From positions 16,875,428 to 16,939,427 of the forward strand of contig NC_084803.1 of NCBI RefSeq assembly GCF_963583255.1: a stretch of 64,000 bases of DNA, in the 5' to 3' direction. This document shows positions 36,326-48,910 of this stretch, one piece after another. Source of the stretch: Pyrus communis. Lineage: Eukaryota > Streptophyta > Magnoliopsida > Rosales > Rosaceae. The position numbers and the translations under genes are program-made. Numbering within the stretch: position 1 is the stretch's first letter; the number at the start of each line of letters is the position of its first letter. The notes under the pieces are model-generated. The model made no database searches. It was not told the DNA's origin and saw only the letters and a program-made list of their open reading frames with translations.

Positions 36326-36917
36326 GGGACTATGTTGGTAACCCTTTTGATTAATTCGTGTTACGTCAATTGGTACTCAAGTAGACCTAGATGCTCGGAA
36401 TGCATTTTGCAAACTGAATCACTCAATTCAAAGAGCTTCATGAGGTGTTACTCCAAGCACTCGAGCCAAATAATAGAAGGGATGCCAAAAGCAATAAACA
36501 AAGAGGTTAGAGGCCTTGTGTTCAAGAAAGTGAATTAGAGGAAGCTGCGCAGCCGCCCCTGGATAATAATCCAAATCATCAAAATCACAAAAACTTTGAT
36601 GATTTTCAAATTAAGGAAAACTTGCTGGAGGCTGACGGGAAAAATGAAGAAAAAGAAGTTAATGATGACGACCATGTAGGAAAAGAAAGTGATGTACCTG
36701 TTGAAATTCCAAATTTGAAAGATGAAACTGGGAATTAATGGAGCACATATAATCAAAGTAGAGGTGTCTCAAATAAAAGAGAACTTGTGGTCGAGTTCAT
36801 CTCAAATGGAGAAGAATACGAGAAAAAAATAACCAAGCCAATTTAGCAACAATCAACCAAGAGAAATTAATGGACAAACTTGACCATTAGAGGGAGTTTG
36901 TAATGCAAGAAACATTA

Positions 36918-37454
36918 TGTTGAAATATCTCACATCGACCATATCTCTGAGTAATAAGAGTTTAAATATCCTAACCCCACTCCAACTAATATCGAGGCCT
37001 ATTATGATAAAACCTCACACCTGACTATGTAGGTGGTAATTAACAAGTTAAGGGCAATATCGATGTTGTTGGATGCAATTCTTCGGCCTGTCTCTCTAAT
37101 AATTCAACATGGTATCAAACCTAAAAAGCGGGCATGTATTGCCACGTGATAGGTGAGTCCCTTTGGCCCGTCGTGATGATGTTCGGTCCCTTGGCCCCTT
37201 GTGTAGGGTGAGTCGCATTGGCTCCACATAGTTGTCGATATGTGGATCTCCCATGTATGACCTACTAATTGGGTCCCACATGAGGGGTCATGCTAAAATA
37301 TCACACATCAACTAACCTCACTCCAACTAATATCGAGGCTTTTGTGATAAAACCCCACATCTGTCGACTTGTGCATATGGTAATTAACAAATTGGGGGCA
37401 ATATTGGTGTTGTTGGAAGTTGGCCTTTTGGCCCGTTTATTTGATAATTTGACA
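36918..37454 (+). mobile_element. Degenerate TRIM element
   Basis: Left LTR 36918-37109 (TGTTGAAATATC to aattcaaca), immediately followed by tggtatcaaacc, a mutated copy of the tRNA-Met primer-binding site. Right LTR 37291-37454 (TGCTAAAATATC to atttgaca), with an internal deletion of about 30 bases. The flanks catta and aatta match at four of five positions. The internal domain is 181 bp and non-coding. It is related in sequence to the TRIM at 54540-55153 (shared acctcacacctga, gacctact-type and gttgttgga blocks). Confidence 0.8.
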
Positions 37455-39102
37455 AATTATGCCGACTTGAAGTGTGAATACTAAGTTGCTAGCTGTGAAG
37501 TCAAGATTCTTGGGTTTGGTTTTCCTTGTCAAATATTGTAATTGAACCTCACACATGCTCAATTTAGCCTTAGGATATACTCTGATTATGGGTTTTTGCT
37601 GCAAGAGTAAATGTTCAAGATATGGCACATTTTACCTCAAAAGGTTTGTTCATGCATGTACATTTCATATTTATATATGTGTTGCATTGTATCTAGTTTG
37701 ATTGTTTAGTCAGCTTTGCACGCTGACTTCTAGCTGTATAGGCACACAAATTAAGATAGCCTACATGGGCTGACTAACACCTTTTTGCTGGTGGTCAGTT
37801 TCTGGCCATTGAGCTGCCTATATCTCTTTTGCAGCCGACAAGTGTCCTTGACACAAGTTGGCTAATGGAAATCAAATTTCCTTGGGTATAATTGTTCCCT
37901 AGGGTTTCAATTTGTTGCTCATGGGTTTAGAATTTATTTTAGAGTGAGAGAGTTGCCTTAAAAGCTTTAAGCTTGCCTTTTCTCCATTTATGAAACCCTA
38001 ATTGCCAAACCTTCTTCATGCATTAAACACCAATCATTAGGAAGTAGGTTTGCATTTTTTTCATGGTCTTGCATTAAGTTTCAAATCGTTATATAGACTT
38101 GTTTTAGGATTCTCATCAGTTTCTTCCTTCAAATGTTTGACTAGAGAAACTGAATGGTCATTGAATCCAGATTTCACATAACCTTCATTGTCATATCATT
38201 AGCATTGGTTGTGTTAGTTATCAATGCCACAAGGTGATGAGCTTAGAAAGAGCTGTCACTTCGTGAAGACCGTAAGAGTTCATCTCGTGTAAGCAATGTT
38301 GCACAAAGGTAAAACTGCTTCATAGATAGGGTTCTAAGAATTGAGCTTTGTGTGGATTTTTGTATGAACCTTTGTTTACACTAGTGGATTAGACTCAGTG
38401 GTGAGTCCCTGGTTTTTTAACCTAGATGTGGGTTTTTCTTGCCAAAAACTCCTTGTGTTGATTATTATTATTATTCTTGCTCACATATCTTGTTAATTTG
38501 CATGTAGCACATTGACTCTAAGGTTTACAAACAGATATGTGCTTTCAGCTAGGTTTAACAAAGTTTAAATTTCAGCTAGGTTTAACAAAGTTTAAATGTA
38601 CACTGAATTGGACCTTTGTTAACTAGAGTTAAGTTTGTAAACTAGGTATAATTGTTTATTATCAGTTTTGGTAAACTAACAAATTTGATCTTAGTTAACT
38701 TGTGATGTTGACTAGTCAGTCAAGCATATATCGAATTTTAAATTACAAGATATTCTATCTAGTACCAATTTCACTAGCTAAAATCATATGTGACATAGGG
38801 TTTAGAATCGTTCTGTCAAGGTATGATGAAACCAAGGCCCATATTGACCAAGAGATGCAAGAGTCATCACTTAAGAAAGAATTCAAATATTAAGTTGCAT
38901 GTTCTAATCTTGTGTATGGTATTAGCTCCATTGTAAGTCCAACCATATATCAAGAACATTGGGCTATTTGGGTTGAAGAATTTATTTACACATCAAGATC
39001 CTTACCATTACTGGTTCGATTAAAGATGAACTCGAGGTTGAGTTTTTTCCAAGTGAAGTTAACTGATGTAGAAGAAGATTGTTGTGAATTTATATGAGGA
39101 AA
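37455..39102. other. Non-coding interior of the CACTA region
   Basis: AT-rich sequence with short repeats. The phrase ttcagctaggtttaacaaag is duplicated in tandem near 38546-38596. No coding potential recognised. Confidence 0.4.
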
Positions 39103-39518
39103 GGTAAAGAGCAAGAAGCGCTTTAAGATTGACAAAGCGAATGGATGCAATATAAATTCAGAAATTTGGCATCTGAGCTCTGTTTGGGCATGTGATACCT
39201 TTCTCAAAAGAAAACGACGTCGTGGTTCAAATATAATACTTTGCAAGGATATATGACAGACTTTTAGCTATTCAAGGCCGTTTAGGCTTCCAAAATGCAA
39301 TTTAAAGTTTCGTAAGAAAATTAGGCCTTTTGGTTTCCATTGGATTAATGACGATTAATGTTGTTTTTAATTCTCAAAGTCTTTTGAGTTGTTCCAAGTC
39401 GTTGTAATCTTTTATTAAGTCATTGGATGTAACAATTGTAATTATTCAATCATTAACCAATTTTATACCTTTGAGATGTCTCACAAACTTCTAATAGACT
39501 TCATACCTTGGTCTTCAA
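39103..39518 (+). repeat. Dispersed direct repeat, copy B
   Basis: The counterpart of 35886-36325, without the long T tract. It starts gtaaagagcaagaagcg and ends ccttggtcttcaa. Confidence 0.7.
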
Positions 39519-39802
39519 ATCTAATATGCACTCCTTACAACTATATTTTTATAGAAAGGATGAAGTGCAAAATGAGATTTTTGGACTACCAACAACAATT
39601 CCCTAAAAATATTTGATGATGATTATGTTTTGTTGCATGCTACAAATATTGGTTGGATATGGATAATAGATGAATATAATTGTTGAAAATGTTGGTTGGA
39701 TGTGAATATATGTTGTATTATGTTTGCAGGTTATGGAAAATGTTTTACTTTTAAGGGAAGCTCTTTGATTTTTCAGTAGAATTCTAGGTTGATATTTTAC
39801 CA

Positions 39803-39808
39803 TAAATG

Positions 39809-39848
<40 letters not shown>
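39803..39848. repeat. Poly-T tract
   Basis: About 45 T residues followed shortly by an A run. The Lys-rich minus-strand frame over it is an artefact. Confidence 0.9.
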
Positions 39849-39849
<1 letters not shown>

Positions 39850-40169
39850 TAGTTAAAAAAAAAAAAAACCAAAAGGTCACATGTCTACAAAGTCTGTGAA
39901 GGTCACATGTGTGTCGAATGCACATCACCATTACTTATGATCTCCGACATTGTGATGCTTTTACGTTTGACCATCACAACATGCTAGTCCATGACATATG
40001 ATCAATAGTGGAAACTCATTGCCATCTGCAATGGTAAACCTGGGCAAAAGTGTTGAAGGACATGAAGAAGGTGATGTGGCATGAGCTATAAGCAAGTGTA
40101 TTCAAATTTTAATAGTACTTTCTAAATTAAGACTATTATTATTAATATTTTAATACTATTTGATTTTTG

Positions 40170-40560
40170 CAGCTGAACTTTAATGTTGAAAACCTTGATC
40201 CTGACCATACAACCTACATAGAAGAGCTCTTCACGAAGTGGTACACAGAGTGGAAGAGCGACCTCCACCACCATTTTGAGGCTTTTCCAAACATAGAGTC
40301 TGCTTTCGCCAAAGGCTGCCTAAGGAATTGGTGAAGTGGCCAACGGATTGAGCGTGGCTGTGCAAACATTTTCAGAACCCTAAGTCTTTGGTATGTATAA
40401 TAATATTTTAATAATTATATTCAAGTATTTGCATTAATAAATTTTGTGTTTAACATAAGAGATCTCAAGCCAACAAAATCAATATGTTGTAAAAGAAAAT
40501 TTTCCACCACTCTGGTTCGAAGCCCTTCTCCTATAGGTTGAGAAGCTACAAGAGGTAAAA
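40170..40560 (+). pseudogene. Ptta/En/Spm-type plant transposase fragment
   Basis: After a cag acceptor-like site the frame reads ELNFNVENLDPDHTTYIEEL and then KWYTEWKSDLHHHFEAF, stopping at TGA (about 40334). A further segment after about 40455 reads RSQANK and, beyond a stop, HHSGSKPFSYRL. The pattern (…W…DLH…, then RS.ANK…K…HHSGSK.F) is that of the plant transposase domain found in CACTA elements. Stops and a probable intron break it up. Confidence 0.65.
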
Positions 40561-40833
40561 GTATATTATTTTCAAAATTTAATATATAGTGATTTTTATT
40601 AAGATTATTTGATTATTTTTTTAACATTTTTTTCTAAGACGGTTGTACGTTTCTAGAGGTCGACATGTAGTTTATATTCGACCAAGGCCCAAGACAGCTG
40701 AGCAGCTCCATAGAAGTTCTTTAACTTTGCTTTTCTTTCATTTATAAATATTAAAAATATTAATATGTATTTTCTTATATTAGGTTGTTGTGGTGGAGAA
40801 AATGTGGCATCTTAGCTTCCCTTAAACACCCAT

Positions 40834-43800
40834 TGTGGATGCAAATTTCCGCCATCCTTTGACAAAAATGCACCTGCAAAATAGTAACACTTAAGATTAA
40901 GGCCAAAAGCCTCATGTTCCCATGATGAATAAGGGTTTTGGCTGAAGAATCTCCAATGCCAAAGTTAGAATTTTGAAAAGAATGTATTTATGGAGTTTAT
41001 GGGTAGCCAATGGCTAATTTTTTAGTGGGATAATAAGGCTATTTATAGGGGAGTGGTTGGCCTTATTTGGAGAATAGTGACCAGCCGTATATGGTGTAAT
41101 TGGAGAATAATTGCATGATATTACGTGAAATAATATCTTGCAATTAACATGGTAATTAATTCCAAATTAAATAGGAAGTTTTGGGAGTTAACTTTTGAAT
41201 AAGGATTTGATGAGGAGTGATAAGAGGGATTTGAATAAATACCATTTTGATCACTTTTGACTCTTCCTTGATTGAGTCGTTATTGTCTGTTGCACGAGCG
41301 TGGGAATCCTGGTGTGCCTCAAGGGTAATTTTGTCCTTTTAACGCAAAAGTTCTCGTGTCACCTCCATAATTTTCTTGATTATTTTTTGCTCCACAAATG
41401 CATCCACACCTACTGGGCTACTCACAGGAAAGGGCAGCAGGTGTAGTGATCTCCAACTTTGATGCAGATTCTTACTTGGACTTGGAATTAGATTCTTCTA
41501 GGAAAGGGAAATAAATCACCTCTAAAGCTTATTTAAGCTTACCTTAAGTATGAGATTAAATCAACTTCGGAGGGCAACTATTTATCCCTACAAGAAAGAG
41601 AGAAAGCTAGAGGATATTTGTTCCCCCTCCCCTAGCATTCTTCTTCTCTTGCCCGTGCAAAGAACCGTTTTCCGTTAATTTCTTTGTCTTTTTCGCGCTG
41701 CACCAATGTAAGAAAAACTTCATTTTTTTGTCTTCTTCTTAAGTTGTGCTGTCGCGGGGTAACTGTGCGGTGGTGCATCATGTCAGCTGACAAAGGCCAA
41801 GAGTTGGCTCGGTATAGGTTGAGGAGGTGGTGTGGCAACGGCCACCGCTTGGGTTGCTCGGCATAGGCCGATGAAGTGGCGTGGCAGAAGCCATGGTTTG
41901 GGCTACCACGGTTGTGCTGCTTGTTAAGAAGGAAGAAACTGCATGAGTTTGATTTACCAGCTATTGTAGATGGAGTAATCGAAAATGGTGCTGCCAAGAT
42001 CGGAGCTGCTGAAATGAAGAGTCGGGTGAGGAAATTACTGAGTGCGAAGTGGCTGATGAAGGCAGGATGACTGCTAGAGAACCTAAGGTCATCCAAGCTG
42101 CTAAATGAGTAGTCTGCTATGTTTAGCTTGTGTCAGATTTCGGTGACCTTCATATAAGTTTATCAATTTGCTAAAATTTAATAAACTGCTTTACTCCATC
42201 TTTGTTTTTCTTCAAACTTTGCTTGTTTGAAGCGTCTGTCAAAACTTTTAGCCATAAAACCGTAGGTTGAGCACGCTGCTTCAAAAAATGCTAACGATCC
42301 CATGTAGTCACTATGGCCTTGAGTTTTGTCTTCTTAGGACGTTGAGCTGTTAAGTTCGTTGTCGACCGCTGCCCCCTGACCATTTGCTGCTTAACTGGAA
42401 TTCGAGTATTTGATCCTTTGAGTTGTGTGGCCTGGATGGGTGTGGGTAATTGGTTTTCCCTTACACTAGAGAGTTTACCTAGTGTCAGCGAATTGGTTTA
42501 TCATCTCGCATTGGAAAGCTTACCCAGATAGGTGTTAGGGAATTAGTTTACCCTCTCGCATTGGAGAGCAATTAGTTTTACCCTCTCGTACTAGATAGCT
42601 TACCCATATGGGTGTTAGAGAATTGGTTTACCCTCTCGCACTAGAGAGTAATTAGTTTACCCTCTCGCACTAAAGAGCTTACCCAAATGGGTGTTGGGGA
42701 ATTGGTTTACTCTCTCACATTGGAAAGCTGACCTATATCGGTGTCAGGGAATAGGTTTATGTTTTCGCTCTGCAAAGCTAACCCATATGGGTGTTGAAGA
42801 ATTGGTTTACCCTCTCACACTAAAGAGCAGACCCATATGAATGTCGAAAAATTAGTTTACCCTCTCTCACTAAAGAGCAGACCTAGATGGGTATCGAGGA
42901 ATTAGTTTACCTTATCGTACTAAAGAGCAATTAATTTATCCTCTCGCACTGGAAAGCGGACCCAAATGGGTTTTGGGGAATTAGTTTACCCTCTTACACT
43001 GAAGAGCTTAACCAGATAGGTGTCGAGGGATTGATTTACCTTTTCGCACTAAAGAGTATGTAAGTTGTTGTTGTGAGCGTAGCTGAGGAAAACTGAACTG
43101 CTAGACAATTGAAATAATCCTCAGCTTGTGAGGTCTTGTTCGGCGATCTACTTGAGACTTCGAGCTACTTGTGGAACCCGCATAAGGGTGTAAGTGGGAA
43201 TGCAATGAGATGCTCCTGAACCTTCTCCAAGTACTGTTCATCCTTAGATGTTTCATCATGTGTTCCTCTAAGGTTTAATTAGTGGTCAGCTAAGAATCTG
43301 AACGGATTGCAAGCTTATTCACCACTAAGTTTTTCGCTAGCAGGGGCTGTTAGTAAAGCCTCATATTTTACTCCATCATTGGATGCTTCGAAGTTTGAAG
43401 TACCGTGGGCTTGGTCGGCGCGGTTAGGAGCTGCGTGGCAAGATTGGCAAGGTTGGGAACAGTGGCGCAAAATCAGCACAGCTGGAAGTCATGGTGATAG
43501 ATTGAGGGAGGCTGGGAGTCGTGAAACAGGCAAGCATAGCTGTGAGCGTGGAGCCGGAGGTCAACTTGGGCTAGGTTGTGCGTAGTAGGCGGAATTGGAC
43601 CATTAAGTCTGTGATGCTTAGCTACCGGTGATGTGCTGCTCCAGTATTGAATCGTCTGGAGTGATGAAAACAAAACTTGCCCCTGGTTCTTGGTGGTTGG
43701 GTTGGTGTGTCCTTCTAGTAACCGTTTGCCCCTAACGCGCCATTAGGTTGAATTGCTTCATTTCGAAACAAAAGTAATATTTGTATCCTCCAGTGTATGT

Positions 43801-45704
43801 GGGATGGTTCTGTTTGCTCAATCTTGTCAATGAAATATGACCTACTCATGTTGGTCATGTCTCGTCGGAGCACCTCATCAGTAACTTCATTGTGCTGGAA
43901 ATCGCGCAATTGTTTGGTCGGGAGTTTCTTAACTTCTTCTTGAATTTGTCTCTGCTGGGGCAGTGAAGTTTCCGACTACCCTCGGTTGTGACATGTTGAT
44001 CTAATATGTTCTTCCCTGTGTTATTCCTAGCAGGCGAGCGGGTTACTTGTAGGCTGCCTGTTGAACTTGAGCTAAATTGAGTGATTACTTCTCTCAGTTC
44101 GCTGTGCTACCTACTCCAATGTAAGGTGGAAGATGTTCCTTGTGGGCCTAGCCACAAATGAACACTTCACCTGGAAGATTGTCCATGTTGATAATCGGAA
44201 TGTGCCTCAATCGTGAATGTATGCTTGTCTATGGGCTTAATCGGGAGTGCACACTGATTCGCCCACTAAAATGAATGTATACGCTATCTCGAGGGCTCGG
44301 GTGAAACACTCGGTTCATAGCTGGTTGAAAGGTTGCTTGTCGGGACGCTGCTGGAGAAGTTCATCGTCTACCTTTGTCCTACTTTGAGACACCTCGTCTG
44401 GGGCGCGCTTCACCTTGGTACGCTGCAAAAGCTGATTCACCAAAGTTATCTACTGGGCGAAGGCGCTTGTCAACTCTATGACTTGTCGGGACAATTGCTG
44501 TTCACCATGAGGGATGTAAGAGCTTGGATGGTAAGTTTCTCCATAGGTGGTAGAAGAGTAGTGGACTCTGTGTGCAAAATTTTGAGCCATGATAGTTAAA
44601 CCCATAGAAACTCAAGGTGAAAATACCCCAGGTTCAATCGTCGATCCAAAAATCTAAAGCCAAGACAGTTGAACCGGTCAGGATCGCCAAATGGACCACG
44701 GGAGCATGTCAGGTTGCAGAAATAGGTCGAGCCATGTGTAAGGTGTATGGGCGCGATGCGGCGCTGAGAGCATGTTGAATCTGTACTGCTGGGGCTACAG
44801 CTTGGGCCGAGAAGATTGTTGGCGTGACTCGGTCATGCGCTACTGAGCAGCGCCTTGGGCTGACTCGTGACGGGCCTGGCTCAGCTGCCTTGCAGTATGG
44901 GCTACTTGGGCCGCCTCCTAAGCTGCTAAAGTAGCTGCTCCTTACTCTCAGTAGGCTTGCTGCCATAAAGCTGGCCCACTCCCTATTGCCAAGGTGGTCC
45001 CCATGGCTGCCATGGTGGTTGTTTTCCATGGTGGCAAAGTTGCTCATCTTGCCATCGCGTTGAGCCTCATGGATCGTCATGGTGGGGCTACATCTCGTCC
45101 TCCATCATTCGATCTAGATCTTTAAATGTAGGAAGTTCGGTTCGTCGTGGTTCCCGAATTTCCCTTCATTGTATTTTTCCCTTACCTCTATTCAATGAAT
45201 TAAAAAATTCTAGGAATAAGAAAGTACGAAAAAATTTACATATGAATGAGAAATGAGAAACTTTGAATGCGAGAGTCTTTTTCGAGCATGTGAATCACAC
45301 TCTTAATGAAAGCACCAATTTATGGATGCAATATATGGTGTAATAGGGCTATTTATAGGGGAGTGGCCGACCCTATTTGGAGATTAGTGGCTGGCCATAT
45401 ATGGTGTAATTGGAGAATAATTGCAAGATATTATGTGAAATAATTTCTTGCAATCAACATGGTAATTAATCCCAAATTAAATAGGAAGTTTTGGGAGTTA
45501 CCTTTTGAATAATGATTTGATGAGGAGTGATGAAAGGGATTTGAATAAATACCATTTTGATCACCTTTAACTCTTCCTTGATTGAGCCGTTATTATTCGT
45601 TGCATGCGCGTGGGAATCCCAGTGTACCTTGAAGGTAATTTTCCTTTTAACCCAAAAGTCCATGTGTCACCTCCATAATTTTCTTGATTATTTTTGGCTC
45701 CACA
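40834..45704 (-). mobile_element. Complete non-autonomous LTR retrotransposon (LARD-like)
   Basis: Left LTR 40834-41396 (TGTGGATGC to TCCACA, 563 bp) and right LTR 45321-45704 (TATGGATGC to TCCACA, 384 bp, with an internal deletion of about 180 bases). They are flanked by a perfect 5-bp target duplication CCCAT (40829-40833 and 45705-45709). On the minus strand the sequence next to the right LTR is AATTGGTGCTTTCATTAAG, a plausible primer-binding site starting TGG, so I read the element leftwards. The 3.9-kb interior has no pol genes. A minus frame of about 120 codons at 44709-45080 may be a gag-like relic. A minisatellite occupies 42448-43058. Confidence 0.88.
42448..43058. repeat. Two-tier minisatellite (30-bp and 50-bp units)
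   Basis: About 13 units built from a 30-bp module A (gaattagtttaccctctcgcactaaagagc type) and a 20-bp module B (ttacccatatgggtgttggg type). Reading left to right from 42490 the order is AB, A, AB, A, AB, AB, AB, AB, AB, A, AB, AB, A. It lies inside the LTR element. Confidence 0.9.
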
Positions 45705-46288
45705 CCCATCAAGGAGGTGACTTCGACCTATGATACGGGACTTCAAACCTTGACTGAGACGCTAAACTAGTCGTAGGCCTATTAGGGTTTATTGGGGATG
45801 GGAAATGTGCAATTATGTGACACTGGTGCTTTCATCTTCCAGATAAGCTAGATCTTACACGCCCTTCAATTGTCAAACATTAGATTTCTAATGTCATCAT
45901 CTGATTGCCAGCCACCTCAGCCATCGGGTTCCCAGCTGCCCCACCTAGCAGATTCCCAATCGCCACCTCTATAGTCATTTTGTATTAGCATAGTACAATA
46001 TTTTATTATTATTATTTATATGTATATTTCTATATATAATATTAATAGCTTTTGTACATCGTTTATTATTTTTATTGTGTTTAAATATAAAATAATTAAA
46101 TAAATTAAAATATCCAATTTAATTAAAAATAAATAGAATTATTTTTTTTTTAAGAAAAAGTTTGCACGACGAAAGTATTTCATCACCTAAAACTTAAAGC
46201 TAGTACATGTTTCGTCGCTCAAAAGTACGTGTGATGAATTAATAAAAAAAACTCGAAAAGCAAATATGTGAGGAAAGATTTCGTGCGG

Positions 46289-48910
46289 TGATGCGAGAAT
46301 TATACGCACACAAATTAAACCCTCTTTTTGTCAAATTGTAGTAAGTATGTAAGTAGGGATTGTTCTGGACCGGGGATTAGGAGGGATTGTTAATCACTTG
46401 GATTTGACTCAAAAACGTAAAAACACAATATAAAACACTATACTAGACTCAAAGAATGCAAAATTAAACTTTAAAACACCAAAACAAACCAAAAGACTCA
46501 AAACAGCACCAAAACACAAACTAAATTGATTTCTAACTAAATTGGACAATAAAGTAAAGGGGGATTTAGATTTTTACGAAATTAAACTAAATGTACAGAT
46601 TGTAAATTAAAGCAAAATGTAAATGTGAATGTGTGATAGAATTGAATGGAATGAAGGCTAGCTAAGGGGTTCATCTCCATACATGTTATACTTGCATAAT
46701 AAAACGATTTCCAATTGCATTTCAATAAACCATTAATTCTCAACACCCCAAGTTAACCGTGATGCACTAATTAACCTTTAAATCTTCCTAACGTTATTGA
46801 ATTGGATGATTGCATACGACAACCCAAAACATTCCCCACAAGTCCCCTACATGATTGCATAATAGAGATACAAGCAAGAATCATTACGCTCTATGAAAAT
46901 TATAAGTGTTGACGAGGCATTCGTTACTATGATTGCATGAAACTTATGCCAAGAATTCGTTTAACGCGATTGTTTATAAGCAACCTCCACTACTTGTGAA
47001 TATAAGTTCGTAACTATTAGGTGAAACTCACTTATATTCTAGCGTCATATTCATGCATGAAAATTAAGCGTGCACTCTCAATAAACATACATAAATAAGT
47101 TCTTAATCAAACAGTTAAACAAATTGAATCCACAACTTATGAAACGCAATTAGAAGTAATCAAATCAAAATGCAAGCATAAACATATATTTCGAATCCCC
47201 CCCTAGCCAAGGGGGGTTTAGTTCCTCATGGTACAAAACAAAGAGAATTGAAATTAAACATTGAATTCGAAGGAAAAGAAACACCTAAACATTCCAACAA
47301 CTCAAACTTGAATTGTATGAACGTTTAGGCCCGCTTCTCTTCCTCTTTGTTGTAGCACAAGGTCTAAGGTGAGTTTTGGGGATTATGGATGATGTAGAAT
47401 GGAGTGGGGTGTTGTGGAAATGGTGAAGGAAGTGATGGTGTGAAGTGTTGGAATGGTGTTTGGATTAGTAGGGAAGTCACGGCCAAAGGGGAGTTTGTTG
47501 GTGTGTGAATGAATGGATTTCTGAATATGGAAGAATGAATGAATTGTGGCTGCAATGGATGCTTATTTATAGGTGAAAAAGAGGGAATATGGCAGCTAGA
47601 AGGGTGGTGGAAATCTGGAATGGTGATGGGAGATGCATGTGGCTGATTTATGCATGTGATTAAAGGATGGGAGTGCATGTGCTTTGACAGAAATGAAAGG
47701 GAATGCACGGCATGGTTGGAGAATTCTGTGAATGATGGCGTGATTGAATATGTGGCTGCATGTGGATTAAAGGGGTGTGAATGATTATGGGATGCTGGAA
47801 ATCTGGAGTGGAGATGGGTTATGCACGGCATTAAGTGGAGTGAAATGATTGAATGTTTAATGGTTGCATGTGAATGAATTGGTGGTGCATGTGTTGGCTC
47901 AATTATATTGTTGGGAAAGCATGTGGATTAGGTGGAATGTAGGGGGAATATGCACGGCAATGATGGAGAAAGAATGCATGTGGCTGATTTAAAGAATAGG
48001 AATGCATGTGTTTAAAGAGTGGGAGATGGAATGGGATGCACGGCAAGGAACTTTGTTTGTGTGCATGTGGCTGAAATTGGTACAATGATGAAAGGCAAAG
48101 TGCATGTGGCTTAAAGGGGGAATGCTAGGTTGCATGTGGGTGAATGTGTGGCTGATTTGTGGTGCAATGATGAAGGAATAATCTGGAAATGCAAGGTGAA
48201 ATGAAGTGGAATGACAATGAGTGCATGTGAGTTGAATATGTGGCTGATTGTTTATGTTGAGAAGTGAATGAATGCACGGGTTGATGAATGGGAAAAATTG
48301 TTGAATGATGAAGAGTGTCACGGCTTGGGGAGTGCATGATGATGGGTGCATGTGATTGAATTGTTTGTAGGGAAAGAATGGGAGTGACACTAGGTTGAAT
48401 GATGATGAGTGCATGTGAGTTGAAATGCATGTGGAATGAATGAAATGCATTGATATGCACGGCAAAGGAAGTGGATTTTCTACAATGGTTGAATGGAATG
48501 AATGATTAAGGAAGTGTTTAAGTGTTTAAAATAGGGAACAAAGCCCTTCCTTGCATGGCAAGGAAGGGAGACACAAGGAAACACACGGCATTGTCCTAAG
48601 GTTGCAAGGAATGTTGTTTTTGTTTCTAAAATGCGTAGGAGTCTTCAATGTTGCTCAAACATGAGGTCTTTTATGATTTAACTTTCCTACTTCAAGTCTT
48701 CAATTTCGTCCATCCTCTTGGCTCCAAGCATATGATATCCAGTACAATCTCTAATTTGCTCCAAAAGGCTCCAAAAGGCATCATTTTGCATACTTTGCCC
48801 TTAGAACCTGAAAACACACAAAAGAAGCATAAAGGACTAAAATAACTAAAGAAACATAACGTAAATGCACGAGAACAAGCCATTTAAGTCGCATGAATAT
48901 GCTCCTATCA
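46289..48910 (-). mobile_element. Large solo LTR or LTR-like insertion of 2.6 kb
   Basis: It starts TGATGCGAGAATTATACG (46289) and ends ATGCTCCTATCA (48910), with 4-bp inverted termini TGAT/ATCA. Both sides carry a perfect 5-bp target duplication TGCGG (46284-46288 and 48911-48915). Removing it rejoins CACTA subterminal motifs. There is no second LTR, primer site or pol inside. From the TGATAGGAGC end I infer minus orientation. The interior includes a long C-poor, repeat-rich tract. Confidence 0.8.
47500..48480. repeat. Irregular C-poor repeat tract (tgcatgtgg / gcacggca)
   Basis: Words such as tgcatgtggctgatt, gaatgcatgtg and tgcacggcaa recur dozens of times at uneven spacing on a plus strand that is very poor in C. 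The complementary strand therefore shows overlapping long frames rich in His, Ser and Pro. These arise from repeat composition and not from selection. Confidence 0.75.

Noticed and set aside
39603..39872. Minus frame with a poly-Lys run
   Set aside because: Translation of the poly-T tract.
41632..42096. 154-codon minus-strand frame
   Set aside because: It lies inside the LARD-like element just after the LTR, shows no domain, and overlaps competing plus-strand frames. Likely chance in GC-richer repeat DNA.
42448..43058. Repeat array resembling a CRISPR at first sight
   Set aside because: Units are contiguous 30/50-bp modules without unique spacers, lie inside a retrotransposon, and the genome is eukaryotic.
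47364..48465. Several overlapping minus-strand His/Ser/Pro-rich frames of 60-158 codons
   Set aside because: They arise from a C-poor tandem-repeat tract inside a solo LTR. The different frames overlap and none has a domain.
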